Positions 19,023-28,434 of a stretch of 64,000 bases of DNA are shown piece by piece. The stretch is from the NCBI GenBank assembly GCA_001701135.1, contig DAAN01000030.1:378495-442494 (forward strand), given 5' to 3'. Source of the stretch: Bacteroidales bacterium H3. GTDB lineage: Bacteria > Bacteroidota > Bacteroidia > Bacteroidales > Muribaculaceae. The notes under the pieces were generated by a model, which was not told the DNA's origin, did not search any database, and saw only the letters and a list, made by a program, of their open reading frames with translations. The translations under genes and the position numbers were made by a program. Each line of letters begins with the position of its first letter. Positions within the stretch are counted from its first letter, which is position 1.

Positions 19023-19256
19023 TTTCCCTTTAGGCTTGAAGCTCCGGGCTTCATCCGCAGTGGTATGTTTTTTGTGCATACACCACGGCGGACCGCCGGG
19101 GCGGATTAGACAAGTGTGAAGTCTGAGGGCAAGCGCGGGATACCCAAATTTTGGAGGCACGAGAAAATTTGTGGAGGCTCACGGGCGCGGAACTCCGACC
19201 TCAAGCGCGGCGTCACTTGTCGTTCCGCCCGTCCGCCGTAGCTTCGCACACAAAAT
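19023..19256 (-). promoter_or_regulatory. Structured 5' leader, copy 2
   Basis: The 234-nt copy is very close to copy 1 in its core: GGGATACCCAAATTTTGG at 19137, GAGAAAATTTG and GGAGGCTCACGG are all identical. It also carries a GAAGCTCCGGGCTTC hairpin near the gene-proximal end and CTTCGCACACAAAATC at the distal end. It precedes the gene at 18983. Confidence 0.72.
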
Positions 19257-19679
19257 CGCCGCCGCAGGTGAAGCCCGCAGGGTTTTCAAACAAAAAGTAT
19301 ATCCGGCGACCCCGACCGGCAGGTTGCGGCAGGCCGGATGCCGTTCACAGCATCGGGGCTGCGGTGTTCCGGGCATTATGCGCAGATCAAGTCGGAAGCC
19401 GCCTTCACGGGGCTTCGGTCTTGTGGCGCGGCCGGTTTACACACGAAAGGCTATATGTGATGTCGGTGTGCCTCCCGGCTCACGGACATGGCATATAGCC
19501 CGGATTTATCAGGTATTCGGGAGGGAGCGGAGGCAATGCAAGGTAGTGAGGCGTGATGCGCTCCACGCGCCCACACCTCGCTCCGCTTTGCCTCGGCTTC
19601 AGTCCGGCAGGTTCCCCGAAGATTACCTTGTCACTACGAAAAATGTGGTACTCTTATGAATAAAAAGGATTGAGCTGAT
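19257..19679. other. GC-rich non-coding region with hairpins
   Basis: There is no convincing gene in this ~420-bp stretch; the open frames here are not protein-like. A GGCTATATG/CATATAGCC perfect stem spans 19449-19500, and GGAGCGGAGGCA near 19533 has a partial partner CTCCGCTTTGCCTC near 19580. It may extend the leader RNA or be a separate RNA or recombination site. Confidence 0.4.
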
Positions 19680-20051
19680 TTACATTATAGTATAGCTATT
19701 AGGGGTGAGAATATCTATGATATGCTCGGTTGTCTTTATGGCAAAATGCCGGACTTTGAGGGCATCGCCATATAGCACCTTCATACCGGATTGCATTAGC
19801 CGGTTATAATATTCGGAGTTTTCAACCTCGTATAACGGTGCTATACCTGCACCATCCAGTATATCGCTTATTCTGAAATGTTCCAAAGTTACGCGATACG
19901 CGAACACTTCTTTGAAATCAATCCTTACTATCCCTTTGTTATCGAACCGTTCCAACTCGACAATAAGATCCGTCGCATTGTAATCTATTGAATTGACCGA
20001 ACACTCGCAGTCAATCATCCGTATAGGATTACATATTTCGTGATTAGCCAT
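19680..20051 (-). CDS. Hypothetical protein, last gene of array 1
   Basis: The 123-residue product (MANHEICNPIRMIDCECSV ... ITDV-type mixed alpha/beta) has a size and strand pattern typical of small immunity-like proteins, but no family is recognised. ATG 20051 is chosen to avoid overlap with the membrane gene upstream; ATG 20072 is possible. Confidence 0.6.
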   Translation of the reverse strand: MANHEICNPIRMIDCECSVNSIDYNATDLIVELERFDNKGIVRIDFKEVFAYRVTLEHFRISDILDGAGIAPLYEVENSEYYNRLMQSGMKVLYGDALKVRHFAIKTTEHIIDILTPNSYTIM

Positions 20052-20055
20052 ATAG

Positions 20056-20421
20056 TTATTCTTTCTGTTCATTTGCTTCAGCAATTTTTTGAATACCCCA
20101 AAACAACAAAAGAAGTATAAGCTGTATTATTGGAAAAACAATCATGCAAAATGCCCAACCCCAACCATTGGCATCCTGTCCTGATATACTTATATACACA
20201 GAATAAATGGAATACAAACCAACAATTATTAAATTTGTCAGTGCCCCGCTTTGATGTTTCTTTTTATATAGAGTCAAAGCTAACATTAAAGGTTGGCTTG
20301 CTCCGAAAACACACATTATGCCTATAAATTTACTATAGATTGCCATGTAAACACAAGATGATAACATCAATAGTTCAACGACAATCCATGTTATCCAAAA
20401 TCTCTTATCAGTCAGTTTCAT
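20056..20421 (-). CDS. Four-helix membrane protein with MKLTDK start
   Basis: The 121-residue product has four hydrophobic helices and a charged tail (KIAEANEQKE). It begins MKLTDKRFW, and its first 14 bases overlap the end of the pentapeptide-like gene, so one sequence encodes YETD-stop and MKLTD. The MKLTDKRF start also opens the membrane protein at 61948. Confidence 0.65.
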   Translation of the reverse strand: MKLTDKRFWITWIVVELLMLSSCVYMAIYSKFIGIMCVFGASQPLMLALTLYKKKHQSGALTNLIIVGLYSIYSVYISISGQDANGWGWAFCMIVFPIIQLILLLLFWGIQKIAEANEQKE

Positions 20422-20974
20422 AGTCTATCGGGAACTTAGTCGTTGACAAATCTACACCACCACGAAAGGCAACATCTATCAGGGTGGCTTTAGTGAAATC
20501 CACATAGTGTAGCCGTCCTTTATTGGAAATCCAATAATTGAGCCAATTTATGTAATAACCGCCTTTATATTGAGGGCCGCAGAATACGCAACCGGAAATT
20601 TCTCCGACGAAACTGCAACGGGTAAAAGATGCAGCAATAAAGGCAGAACGAAAATCGCAGTTAATGAATGAACAATCGAAAAAGTCCGCGATACCGAAGT
20701 TGCGTAGTTTCACTCGCTCGAATGTGCAATTACGATAAACCGTTTTACGGGGCATTACCAGAGTAGTGGAACCCATATAGAAATGCTGTAACTTTCCTCT
20801 TTTGAAAACACAGCCTATGAAACGGCACCCTCTTGCCATAATATCGGTAAAGTCGCAGTTATCAAAATCACACCGCTTAAAAGTTTTTTTAGTCCACCAT
20901 TCAGCCAAGCCTCCGTTGCAAAAAGAAGCCTTCTTAAATATTTGATTGCTATAATGTTTGCTTGTTAGTTTCAT
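20408..20974 (-). CDS. Pentapeptide-repeat-like protein
   Basis: The 188-residue product has repeated C/N-x-F or F-x-x-C-D/x-F units (FKRCDFDNCDF, CRFIGCVFKRG, YRNCTFERVKL, FFDCSFINCDF, FTRCSFVG), which suggest a right-handed beta-helix. Its start, MKLTSKHYSN, resembles the MKLTDK starts nearby. It overlaps the TPR gene by four bases. Confidence 0.75.
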   Translation of the reverse strand: MKLTSKHYSNQIFKKASFCNGGLAEWWTKKTFKRCDFDNCDFTDIMARGCRFIGCVFKRGKLQHFYMGSTTLVMPRKTVYRNCTFERVKLRNFGIADFFDCSFINCDFRSAFIAASFTRCSFVGEISGCVFCGPQYKGGYYINWLNYWISNKGRLHYVDFTKATLIDVAFRGGVDLSTTKFPIDYETD

Positions 20975-22023
20975 GGGCGAAGATACAATCCGTTTCTGGT
21001 TACAATTTCAACAACCTGATTTTTTGGCACGGCAGTATGAACATGCATATAATAGTCGTAGCCAAACTTGACAAGGAAATTATGTGTCTTGTTGGAGAAT
21101 ACAGCCCAACAACATTCTCGCAGGCATAGGCGAAGATAGTCCGGACAGTCCTTTAGTGAGATTCTTAATCCTTGTCGGATTGTCTTTGCTCTTTCAATAA
21201 GGCCATGATTCAGTTTGTGACCCTTAACTGAATTTACAATATCCTTTGAATCACCCTCCATGTAACTCACTATAAGATATGAACAACCAGCCAATTTTGC
21301 TAAATCAATAGCCGTATCAATATATCGGTTCTCCGCTTCAATATACTCATCGGCTGTGAGTATTCCATCTGCAAACGATTTGCCAATATCAGAGATTGAA
21401 GTCCACTCGTTATGAATGTAGCATCCTTCAGCATCATAGAACTGCGGACGATATTTTGAAATAGAATAGTCCCTGTCGGTATCGCCGATAATCATATCCA
21501 GCCATTTAATATGCTCATTAACTTGTTTGATCGAAAAATCGCTATATAGCCCACGCCTTCTTATGGACTTATGTGTTTGGAATAAATCTCGTGCCTCAAG
21601 ATTATTGCCTTCTTGCTGATAAATGACAGCCCTCATATATCTACTATCGTTTAGCAGAGATTCAGCCCATCTTTTCCCTTCGCCATGCTTATAATCAGCG
21701 AGAAAAGCCACATCGCAGGCTATGATTGAATTAAACATCTCAGCTGCTTCTTCCAATTTATCATTTGCAGATAATGCACAGCCATAAATATATCTTACCC
21801 AATAATCATCAGGAGCTAACTGATATGACTCTTGTGCATAAGTTAATGCTTCGATATATTTCCTTAATTGATAACAGGCACTTGACAGTTCAGCCATGAA
21901 ATAATATTCATCGGGGTAAGCCGATAACAATTTCAAAAGGAATGACCGCAAATGACTGAAGTCACCAGTCCGCTTTAACCGATTGATTTTCGATTGGATT
22001 TTTGTAATATCGTAATTATTCAT
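20971..22023 (-). CDS. TPR-containing cytoplasmic protein
   Basis: The 350-residue product has TPR-like helix pairs in the first half (YYFMAELSSACYQLRKYIEALTYA; DDYWVRYIYGCALSANDKLEEAAEMF). The second half has an alpha/beta region of unknown fold. A relative with the same first ~165 residues lies at 63485 on the other strand but stops early. The role is unknown; it is probably part of an immunity or adaptor array. Confidence 0.75.
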   Translation of the reverse strand: MNNYDITKIQSKINRLKRTGDFSHLRSFLLKLLSAYPDEYYFMAELSSACYQLRKYIEALTYAQESYQLAPDDYWVRYIYGCALSANDKLEEAAEMFNSIIACDVAFLADYKHGEGKRWAESLLNDSRYMRAVIYQQEGNNLEARDLFQTHKSIRRRGLYSDFSIKQVNEHIKWLDMIIGDTDRDYSISKYRPQFYDAEGCYIHNEWTSISDIGKSFADGILTADEYIEAENRYIDTAIDLAKLAGCSYLIVSYMEGDSKDIVNSVKGHKLNHGLIERAKTIRQGLRISLKDCPDYLRLCLRECCWAVFSNKTHNFLVKFGYDYYMHVHTAVPKNQVVEIVTRNGLYLRP

Positions 22024-22027
22024 ATTC

Positions 22028-22585
22028 TTATTCAGCGGGTCTTACTTGCCAACAATTCAATCGGCGGTTCAATATATCACAAATCTCCTTCCCTTTCATT
22101 GTCAGATTGTGAACGGGTATATTTTCTATCGCTCCAATCTCATTGAAATTGAAGTTCATTATATTTTGTTTCAAATCGGATGCTCCGTCAAACTTATGTA
22201 TCAGTGGAGCTGTCTTATAGTCCACCGCAATCATTTTAGACGAGTGAATCTTTACTAATCGAAACTTTTTAACATCTGCGTAATTGATAGTATGATAATC
22301 ACCATTGCGCTGTTTATAAATTCCCAATCTATCTGCATAGATTATTAAAAACGGAATGCGGCGAATCCGTTTATGTGACGCCATAGCAAAGAAAAGCGCA
22401 CTGGCACCTCCAAAAAATATCATATTCAGCAAACCACCAAAGATTTTCGTTGGCCATTTAGTACTTGGATTTATTATAATCAAATATCCGACAATAGCAA
22501 AAGCCAAGCAACAGATGGCATAAAACGTATTTTTCCATACGCTTTGGTAGATTCTTATCTCGGAGTTTTTATCGGTCAGTTTCAT
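22028..22585 (-). CDS. STM3941-like membrane protein with MKLTDK start
   Basis: The 185-residue product has two transmembrane helices (about 18-38 and 50-70) and a cytoplasmic PH-like domain (PFLIIYADRLGIYKQRNGDYHTINYADVKKFRL). This fits STM3941-type proteins. ATG 22585 (MKLTDKNSEI) is chosen; it overlaps the preceding gene by 17 bases (HETDR-stop in the other frame). Confidence 0.68.
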   Translation of the reverse strand: MKLTDKNSEIRIYQSVWKNTFYAICCLAFAIVGYLIIINPSTKWPTKIFGGLLNMIFFGGASALFFAMASHKRIRRIPFLIIYADRLGIYKQRNGDYHTINYADVKKFRLVKIHSSKMIAVDYKTAPLIHKFDGASDLKQNIMNFNFNEIGAIENIPVHNLTMKGKEICDILNRRLNCWQVRPAE

Positions 22586-23471
22586 GATTATCGAGGAGTT
22601 TTCGGGTTTCACTTACGATGTCGTATATAGAATCATTGCCAACGTCAAATGTCAGCGCTTGATTGGAATCCCAATCAAGCCATTTATCGGATGCCAATTT
22701 AGTAGGGACTACACTGATTTTATCGTCGTCCTGATTTACAAATACGAAGGTCGAATGGAGGTGAAGCTGTCGCCATGAGCGTTGTTTCATTGCCTTGATT
22801 AGTTCCGATGATTTTAGCTCCTTATATTCTTCGCGATTACTGGCTAAGAAAACTTCGCCAAAAGCATTATTGAATTCTATATCATCACAATCAATTGGCG
22901 CAAACTTTATAGGATAATTCATATTGTAGCCGAAGCCGGTCTTGCCATAACCCGTAACGAATATATATTCTTTTGAGGTACGATAAATCCCACATGCCCT
23001 TTGCACTTTGGTTTCCACCGGGGCATCAGCTTTGTACTGCCTGCTTATCTTCCGCCAACGGATAATCGCAAGAATTACAACAAGAATGACAAATGCAGAA
23101 ACGAATCCATACGAAGGGCCGTCGTAATACTCGAACACCGTCATATTGTTTTCGGGATTGTCTTTCTGATACACCACGCCTATGCTGTCGCCAACGGCAA
23201 AACCATTGGCATGCATACCACCATTATATGTAATACCATTCACTGTAAAGCTGTAATGTATTATAGGGCCACTGTTGCCTATGTAGCCGATATTTGAAAT
23301 TACAGTTGATGTATGTTCCGGACTTGCCGACAGAGCATTATATTTGCGATTCTGGAAATACTGACCTACAATGAGAAAAGGCACGAGAATCAGCAGCATA
23401 GCACCGAATGGCAAGTGCCTCTCACCCCGCCGTCCAAAGAAAAACCGATATGTCTTGTTGTCTGATTTCAT
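22569..23471 (-). CDS. DUF3592-like membrane protein
   Basis: The 300-residue product has two membrane helices (about 22-40 and 120-140) flanking a DUF3592-like extracytoplasmic domain (VISNIGYIGNSGPIIHYSFTVNGITYNG, GDSIGVVYQKDNPENN). A C-terminal cytoplasmic region follows. It ends in HETDR, encoded by the same bases that start the next gene. A gap of 17 bases separates it from the gene upstream. Confidence 0.72.
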   Translation of the reverse strand: MKSDNKTYRFFFGRRGERHLPFGAMLLILVPFLIVGQYFQNRKYNALSASPEHTSTVISNIGYIGNSGPIIHYSFTVNGITYNGGMHANGFAVGDSIGVVYQKDNPENNMTVFEYYDGPSYGFVSAFVILVVILAIIRWRKISRQYKADAPVETKVQRACGIYRTSKEYIFVTGYGKTGFGYNMNYPIKFAPIDCDDIEFNNAFGEVFLASNREEYKELKSSELIKAMKQRSWRQLHLHSTFVFVNQDDDKISVVPTKLASDKWLDWDSNQALTFDVGNDSIYDIVSETRKLLDNHETDR

Positions 23472-23488
23472 GCAAATTAACTATAACT

Positions 23489-23923
23489 TTAATCCTCATT
23501 TTCAAGGGTATCGCATATGTCACGATAAAGTCTATTAAAGAATTTAAATTCAGCATTGTCAGAGCACTTGCCCTCTATGACAAGCATACAATCATCATCA
23601 TAGAGCATGGAGAAGTCATTGAAATCTATTTTCAACTTATATATTGAAAAATCTTCTCTGTCCGGAATACTCCTGAAAAACTCAATAAGCGAGTGTGGAT
23701 TAGTAATCGGTACGGATACGATTTCAGAGATATTATTGTCGGATGACTGAATATAGGTCGGTTCATCCGGTTCTGTATTGAAAATTCCGAAGCAATAATT
23801 GGATAGTCTTTTTATTGGCATCGTTCCAAAAACTTTATCCAGTGCAAAGAAATCAACTCCGAGAAATTTCATACTTACCCGGCCATCCTTATATTCGATA
23901 GTTATATCATAATTCATACTCAA
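23489..23923 (-). CDS. Small alpha/beta protein, immunity-like
   Basis: The 144-residue acidic product (MSMNYDITIEYKDGRVSMKFLG ... FYSIYKLKIDFN-type strands; acidic end TLENED) has no recognised family. The ATGA overlap with the membrane gene upstream shows coupling. Cytoplasmic. Confidence 0.62.
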   Translation of the reverse strand: MSMNYDITIEYKDGRVSMKFLGVDFFALDKVFGTMPIKRLSNYCFGIFNTEPDEPTYIQSSDNNISEIVSVPITNPHSLIEFFRSIPDREDFSIYKLKIDFNDFSMLYDDDCMLVIEGKCSDNAEFKFFNRLYRDICDTLENED

Positions 23924-24471
23924 GCGTTTTTATGATTGAACTTCATTATCATAATGGCTGACACCGTGAACACAATCACAGCACCGATAACGGCACAAAG
24001 ACTCGCCACTGCTATAGTTTCAAGGTCGCTGGATTTATTATTAAACCATAGGAAACCTTGATATTGATTAGTCCATATAGCCGAAAACATCAGATTAGAG
24101 CAGCCAATAAATAAAGAAACAATGTCGTTGGAATACCTAAATATCGCATATCCCAATATCAGTTGGAATATTGGCAAAGCCATACAAACGTAGGCTCCCC
24201 AGCTATAAAATGCTGCGCAATACAGAATTTGAATATATGTAGCGACACAAACTATGAAGATTGGAATTCTAGCCTTATAATTGCCTTGGTTTCCTTTAAC
24301 CAACAATGCCAAACTTACAAGTATGGCTAAAAATAACGCGATTACCAACGAAATTTTCATACTGATTTCATCCGCATTAGCTTTGGGAACTACGTATAAC
24401 ATTATTATTGCTTCTATAAGAAGCAATCCGACCATATATAGGTTATTTTGCCACCGCTTCATGACTGTCAT
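23920..24471 (-). CDS. Polytopic membrane protein
   Basis: The 183-residue product has about six hydrophobic helices and almost no soluble part. No family is recognised. It has four-base ATGA overlaps with both neighbours. The start may be M1 or M4 (MKRWQNN). Confidence 0.65.
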   Translation of the reverse strand: MTVMKRWQNNLYMVGLLLIEAIIMLYVVPKANADEISMKISLVIALFLAILVSLALLVKGNQGNYKARIPIFIVCVATYIQILYCAAFYSWGAYVCMALPIFQLILGYAIFRYSNDIVSLFIGCSNLMFSAIWTNQYQGFLWFNNKSSDLETIAVASLCAVIGAVIVFTVSAIMIMKFNHKNA

Positions 24472-25223
24472 TTTATTGGAGCCGGTCTAACAGCTTCGTT
24501 TGGCATCATGTTTTCAAGCATATACCTGACGGAAGTAGAGTACAAGTTCTGTATGACCACATCCGGCACATAAGAAATAGTAATATAGTCATTAGAGGGT
24601 GCAGCAAGTTGTTTCATCTGGGTTGGAGCGAAAGCCCAATCATTAATTGTCAATACAATGCAATTATGCTTTATGCGAAATTTTCTAAATTCCATTGAAA
24701 GGTCATCGGATTCTCCTTGATGTAGTGAAAAGCTGATTGCCGGTTTTCCTGATGGATCTTTAACCATACAGGCATGTCCGATATGAGCGACAAATTTAGA
24801 GTCTGATTCTACGACTGCTGCTAAAAGAGCCATACCCTGTTTGTCATTTTCAAACAATCCAAACATCCACTCATATCCGTGTGGTAAATCTATAGATGAT
24901 AGATTGCTTTTGATTTGCGAGATTTCCTCCAACGATATATCCAAATAGTAACATAAAATCCAATTCCCTTGAAACATAGTTTCTTTTGGAGTGTCTAATA
25001 GTGCTTCCACAATCATGTCAATGTCATCTTGAGGAAATGTAAAGACATTTGCAACCGGGTAGGCAGTCACATCCCAGTGAACTGCATACAGGTTTTCATA
25101 ATCATATTTCAGTGTATCATGACGGCAATTATCATTGGCTTTCATTGGAATAGCCAATACTGCAAGGAGCAATGTTACAATCGACTCAGCTAAAAACTTG
25201 CCTATCTTATTTCGTTGGTTCAT
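24468..25223 (-). CDS. Exported or membrane-anchored protein
   Basis: The 251-residue product begins with an N-terminal hydrophobic segment (FLAESIVTLLLAVLAIPM, then AND) that looks like a signal peptide. The remainder is soluble alpha/beta, with SFSLHQGESDDLSMEF near the middle. No family is recognised. ATGA overlaps on both sides. Confidence 0.65.
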   Translation of the reverse strand: MNQRNKIGKFLAESIVTLLLAVLAIPMKANDNCRHDTLKYDYENLYAVHWDVTAYPVANVFTFPQDDIDMIVEALLDTPKETMFQGNWILCYYLDISLEEISQIKSNLSSIDLPHGYEWMFGLFENDKQGMALLAAVVESDSKFVAHIGHACMVKDPSGKPAISFSLHQGESDDLSMEFRKFRIKHNCIVLTINDWAFAPTQMKQLAAPSNDYITISYVPDVVIQNLYSTSVRYMLENMMPNEAVRPAPIK

Positions 25224-25471
25224 GCTTTCTCTATAATTATACTTTGTGAACCGTCTTCCAATGAATTGTATTCATCCAAATGTATATGAGTGCCGGGAGG
25301 CACATTTGCTTGCGCTAAATTGAGAAGATGGTTTGCCATTGATAACAATCCTTCCCGATTAGCAGACATAGTTACTTCGCTATCATCGCTTGAAACCTTT
25401 ATCGAAAATCCCGGGTACCAACAGAGTTGTAACCCAATATTTCTATCATATTTCGGCACATCTATTTCCAT
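25220..25471 (-). CDS. Imm32-like immunity protein
   Basis: The 83-residue product matches the Imm32 pattern seen in polymorphic-toxin loci: SANREGLLSMANHLLNLAQ, then VPPGTHIHLDEYNSLEDGS and a short beta end (SIIIEKA). Such proteins neutralise a cognate toxin in the cytoplasm. No toxin gene is visible nearby, so this may be an orphan immunity gene. Confidence 0.75.
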   Translation of the reverse strand: MEIDVPKYDRNIGLQLCWYPGFSIKVSSDDSEVTMSANREGLLSMANHLLNLAQANVPPGTHIHLDEYNSLEDGSQSIIIEKA

Positions 25472-25482
25472 GACATCTGCAA

Positions 25483-26136
25483 TTATTTTGTTGGAAAAGT
25501 CTGCTCCATAACGCTGATTATCTCATCAAGTCGTGAGAAGTAGTCTATTACATTTGGCTCATGTCTATTAGCCATTTTCTGGACTTGCGCCAAGACTAAT
25601 TCTTTAACTGCCGGATAATCTTCAGGTGACACAATGCGTGTTAGAGTAAGATACTTAAACGCCCAGTCTGCTCCGACATCTGGTAACGCCCTCTTACCCT
25701 CCAATCTGGGTATAATCTCACGGTCAAACATATCACGCAATGACGTGTATGCTTGAAAGACTATGCCGGAACAGTCGGCAAGCGTGACACATAGTTTTGA
25801 GTAGTCGCACTCAAGATTGGCTTCTGAAATCGTAAACTTATCCCGTCTGCCAAGCATATTCCCGGTAAATCCAACAGAAGGATTGTCCTGCTGGGTCTGC
25901 CGTGATTTGACATTATATGGCTCAAACCATTTTAACAGGATGTCAAAACGAACCATATAGATAGGATAGACGATAAGCACTCCGCCTTTAGTCCAATGGT
26001 CCAATTCGATATGCCGCCTTAAGCCTTCCACTTGTTGAATGAAAGAGTAGTCACGTTTGCGAAACTTAAATCCTTTGAGAAAAGGCTCAGCCTTTAGCCG
26101 CTCAACTACGGTTAAAAATAATTCTCTGTTTGTCAT
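25483..26136 (-). CDS. DUF4304-like hypothetical protein
   Basis: The 217-residue product opens FLTVVERLKAEPFLKGFKFRKRDYSFIQQ, like the 'L-x-x-x-GFKKRG' start of DUF4304-type proteins. An alpha/beta middle and a helical end follow. It is cytoplasmic. The family assignment is tentative. Confidence 0.6.
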   Translation of the reverse strand: MTNRELFLTVVERLKAEPFLKGFKFRKRDYSFIQQVEGLRRHIELDHWTKGGVLIVYPIYMVRFDILLKWFEPYNVKSRQTQQDNPSVGFTGNMLGRRDKFTISEANLECDYSKLCVTLADCSGIVFQAYTSLRDMFDREIIPRLEGKRALPDVGADWAFKYLTLTRIVSPEDYPAVKELVLAQVQKMANRHEPNVIDYFSRLDEIISVMEQTFPTK

Positions 26137-26139
26137 GGG

Positions 26140-26538
26140 TCATTGGTAGTTTTCAAGTTCAACGGATAAGTCTTCGGCAAAATTATTTATGCTGATTACT
26201 TTGCCATAGTCATTTTCAGCGACCGGAAAGACACCTATTGGCATTCCCGTTTCACAAAGATAATCAACAAGTTTGTCAGAAAACTCTTCCAAATCCAATT
26301 TTGAGCAATTACATTTATGTCCTTTCCTCATGCATGAGACATATTTCTCCGCATACTCCTTAAATGGCCACACAGGAAATAGCCTTATGTCTCCATCCTG
26401 AATACACATATAGCTATCATCATCAGATGACAGATACCATATATAACCGCTATCCGCAATCCGTTTCAGCGAATAAGTGTATCTGACATCCGGTGATTGG
26501 GTCAACATGCTGTCTATTTCTTTATCGGTCAGTTGCAT
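26140..26538 (-). CDS. Small cytoplasmic protein with MQLTDK start
   Basis: The 132-residue product starts MQLTDKEIDSMLTQ, a variant of the MKLTDK start seen elsewhere in the arrays. It contains a Cys/His-poor alpha/beta core (YTYSLKRIADSGYIWYLSSDDDS) and a CMRKGHKCNC segment. An upstream ATG at 26565 would overlap the DKNYY gene. No family is recognised. Confidence 0.6.
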   Translation of the reverse strand: MQLTDKEIDSMLTQSPDVRYTYSLKRIADSGYIWYLSSDDDSYMCIQDGDIRLFPVWPFKEYAEKYVSCMRKGHKCNCSKLDLEEFSDKLVDYLCETGMPIGVFPVAENDYGKVISINNFAEDLSVELENYQ

Positions 26539-26545
26539 ATAACAT

Positions 26546-27583
26546 CTATTTTTTCTTTTTGACAAAGGGATACGCCTCTCCCCAAGCTTTCTCTTTTATG
26601 GTATAGATATAGCTCTTATCTTCAAATGTTTCGTCATCAATCTGTCGGAATGTCGAGGCATCAATGTCATCAAGTAGTTTACGAACATAGTACACATTAT
26701 CATTGTCAGCTGCTATATGACCATGATAATAGAATTTGGCATTTTCTACATCCAATGAGTCTTTAAGGAAAGGCTTACCCCAAAGAAACAACATGTTATT
26801 GATCCGGTATTTGCCTACACCAATCTCCTCAAACCGCAGCACATCTATGTCTTTGAGTATTATTGAATCATAGTAGATAATATTCCTGCCATTACGGAAA
26901 TATTGATAACCGACCTCAATGGGTCTTTGTAAGGAATCGATACGGTGTAAATCCCACTTTCGGGTTACATCATTATATTGCGTTTTATAAAGAAAAACTT
27001 TATCAATGAACCAGTCTTCGCCATAAATTTCAAAACTGTTTCTATCCACATCAATTCTTTGGTCGTAATGATAAACAAAATTCTTGTCGCGCATCCATTC
27101 ATCTTGAAGTTCGTCAAGTCTGTAGATAAAATATTCGGCAGTTTCGACATCTATGCCGCTGTGTGAGGGTCTTATATAATCCTTATCGTTTGAAGAATCC
27201 CGTATATAGACTTTGTCCTTATCTACTGCAATGCCATACTGATTTATATGAAATGAGTTTACATCCGTGTTTTTAACTATCTCATCGTCATGCCATACGT
27301 GATTGGTATCTTTTGCCCATCCCTCGCCTAATACCTTAAAGGTTTGCTCATCCACATCATCCAGATATCCCCAACTACCATGATTGAACAATGCGGGCGC
27401 ATTTTCGACAGAGATATAATATATCCCAAAGATGTTCTTGTAGTAGGTATAGTAATTGCTGTCAACCTTGCTTCCGCGCGGTATCGGAAATCCCAAAAAC
27501 AAAAGCATACCAAAGTATAAGCCTATTAATGAGGCTATGACAATTACTATTTTAGACGATTTTCTTACACCTTGTCTTTTCAT
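26546..27583 (-). CDS. DKNYY family membrane-anchored protein
   Basis: The 345-residue product has one N-terminal membrane helix (about 10-30). Repeats of the DKNYY type follow, in which an Asp-linked 'D-x-x-(S/T)F' is followed by 'Y-x-K/R-D-K-x-x-V/I-Y' (DVNSFHINQYG/VDKDKVYI; DRNSFEIYGED/IDKVFLY; DASTFRQIDDE/DKSYIY). The extracytoplasmic function is unknown. Its ATG overlaps the upstream TGA, just after an AAAGGAGG stretch. Confidence 0.75.
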   Translation of the reverse strand: MKRQGVRKSSKIVIVIASLIGLYFGMLLFLGFPIPRGSKVDSNYYTYYKNIFGIYYISVENAPALFNHGSWGYLDDVDEQTFKVLGEGWAKDTNHVWHDDEIVKNTDVNSFHINQYGIAVDKDKVYIRDSSNDKDYIRPSHSGIDVETAEYFIYRLDELQDEWMRDKNFVYHYDQRIDVDRNSFEIYGEDWFIDKVFLYKTQYNDVTRKWDLHRIDSLQRPIEVGYQYFRNGRNIIYYDSIILKDIDVLRFEEIGVGKYRINNMLFLWGKPFLKDSLDVENAKFYYHGHIAADNDNVYYVRKLLDDIDASTFRQIDDETFEDKSYIYTIKEKAWGEAYPFVKKKK

Positions 27584-28434
27584 TGCTTGCCTCCTTTCAG
27601 CTTTTCAAAGAAAGTTCTGACTTCTTTGGGTGTGAGATTGCCGACAGAATCTATGGGATAAGGCAATTCGATGATTCCGTTATTGATAATAGTAACCCGC
27701 AGACTGTCGCCATCAAGACGATCAATAGTATTATAATTTATAGAATCCTCATAATTAATACTATAGAAATCATAATTTATTTCGGCGAAGTTGTCCGGGA
27801 AAACGAATGTCCCATGATAATAATCCCTGAACAAAGGTTGTGCTTGATATATGCTATCAATCAACTCGGTTATATCTTCCGCATATTGATGATATTTCAT
27901 GGAGTCAAGCGGCAAAACCCATGAAACCTGTGCGCCTCCACTGTTTAACCCATAAAAACAGCCCCTCAGAGTATCGACTTTGAAACAGTCTATTTTACCA
28001 TCGTCATAATCATTTATTCTAACAGATTTAGCCATAGGTCGAATAAATAGACCCTCTTTTTTACCTAAAGCATAGTGTGGCGCGGCCATCATTAAACCGC
28101 GTGTGTGATAGAGTACGTAATCACCATCTTCTGCATCTATATTATGTCTTCCGACATAAAAGAGCAATGGTAATACAAAAATTGCCGGTATAGCTGAAAG
28201 CCAGAAATCGATTCTTAACCACCATTTCAGTAGTTTTGGTTTTTCAAGCCCACGGCTGAGTGGAAGGGCAAGCAATCCGAGAATATAGCCGCCAACCATC
28301 AGCCAGTTAAGCAAATTCCATCGCCATATCAGTCCATTATTCGTGACAGCAAGCATTATGTAGATAATTGGCAGGAGCGCGAGTTGCACCCACACCATCC
28401 AAAGTACTATCTTATATCGGAGAGAGGTTTTCAT
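27580..28434 (-). CDS. Membrane protein, unknown
   Basis: The 284-residue product has four hydrophobic helices in its first ~115 residues, then an extracytoplasmic alpha/beta part. It ends ...KLKGGKQ. The codons for KGG form AAAGGAGG, a perfect Shine-Dalgarno for the overlapping ATGA of the next gene. No family is recognised. Confidence 0.65.
   Translation of the reverse strand: MKTSLRYKIVLWMVWVQLALLPIIYIMLAVTNNGLIWRWNLLNWLMVGGYILGLLALPLSRGLEKPKLLKWWLRIDFWLSAIPAIFVLPLLFYVGRHNIDAEDGDYVLYHTRGLMMAAPHYALGKKEGLFIRPMAKSVRINDYDDGKIDCFKVDTLRGCFYGLNSGGAQVSWVLPLDSMKYHQYAEDITELIDSIYQAQPLFRDYYHGTFVFPDNFAEINYDFYSINYEDSINYNTIDRLDGDSLRVTIINNGIIELPYPIDSVGNLTPKEVRTFFEKLKGGKQ

Noticed and set aside
19151..19659. 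Two plus-strand open frames through leader copy 2 and the GC-rich region
   Set aside because: Copy 1 of the same sequence does not keep these frames. The translation is Arg/Ser-rich and unlike a protein. The shared feature is RNA-like structure.
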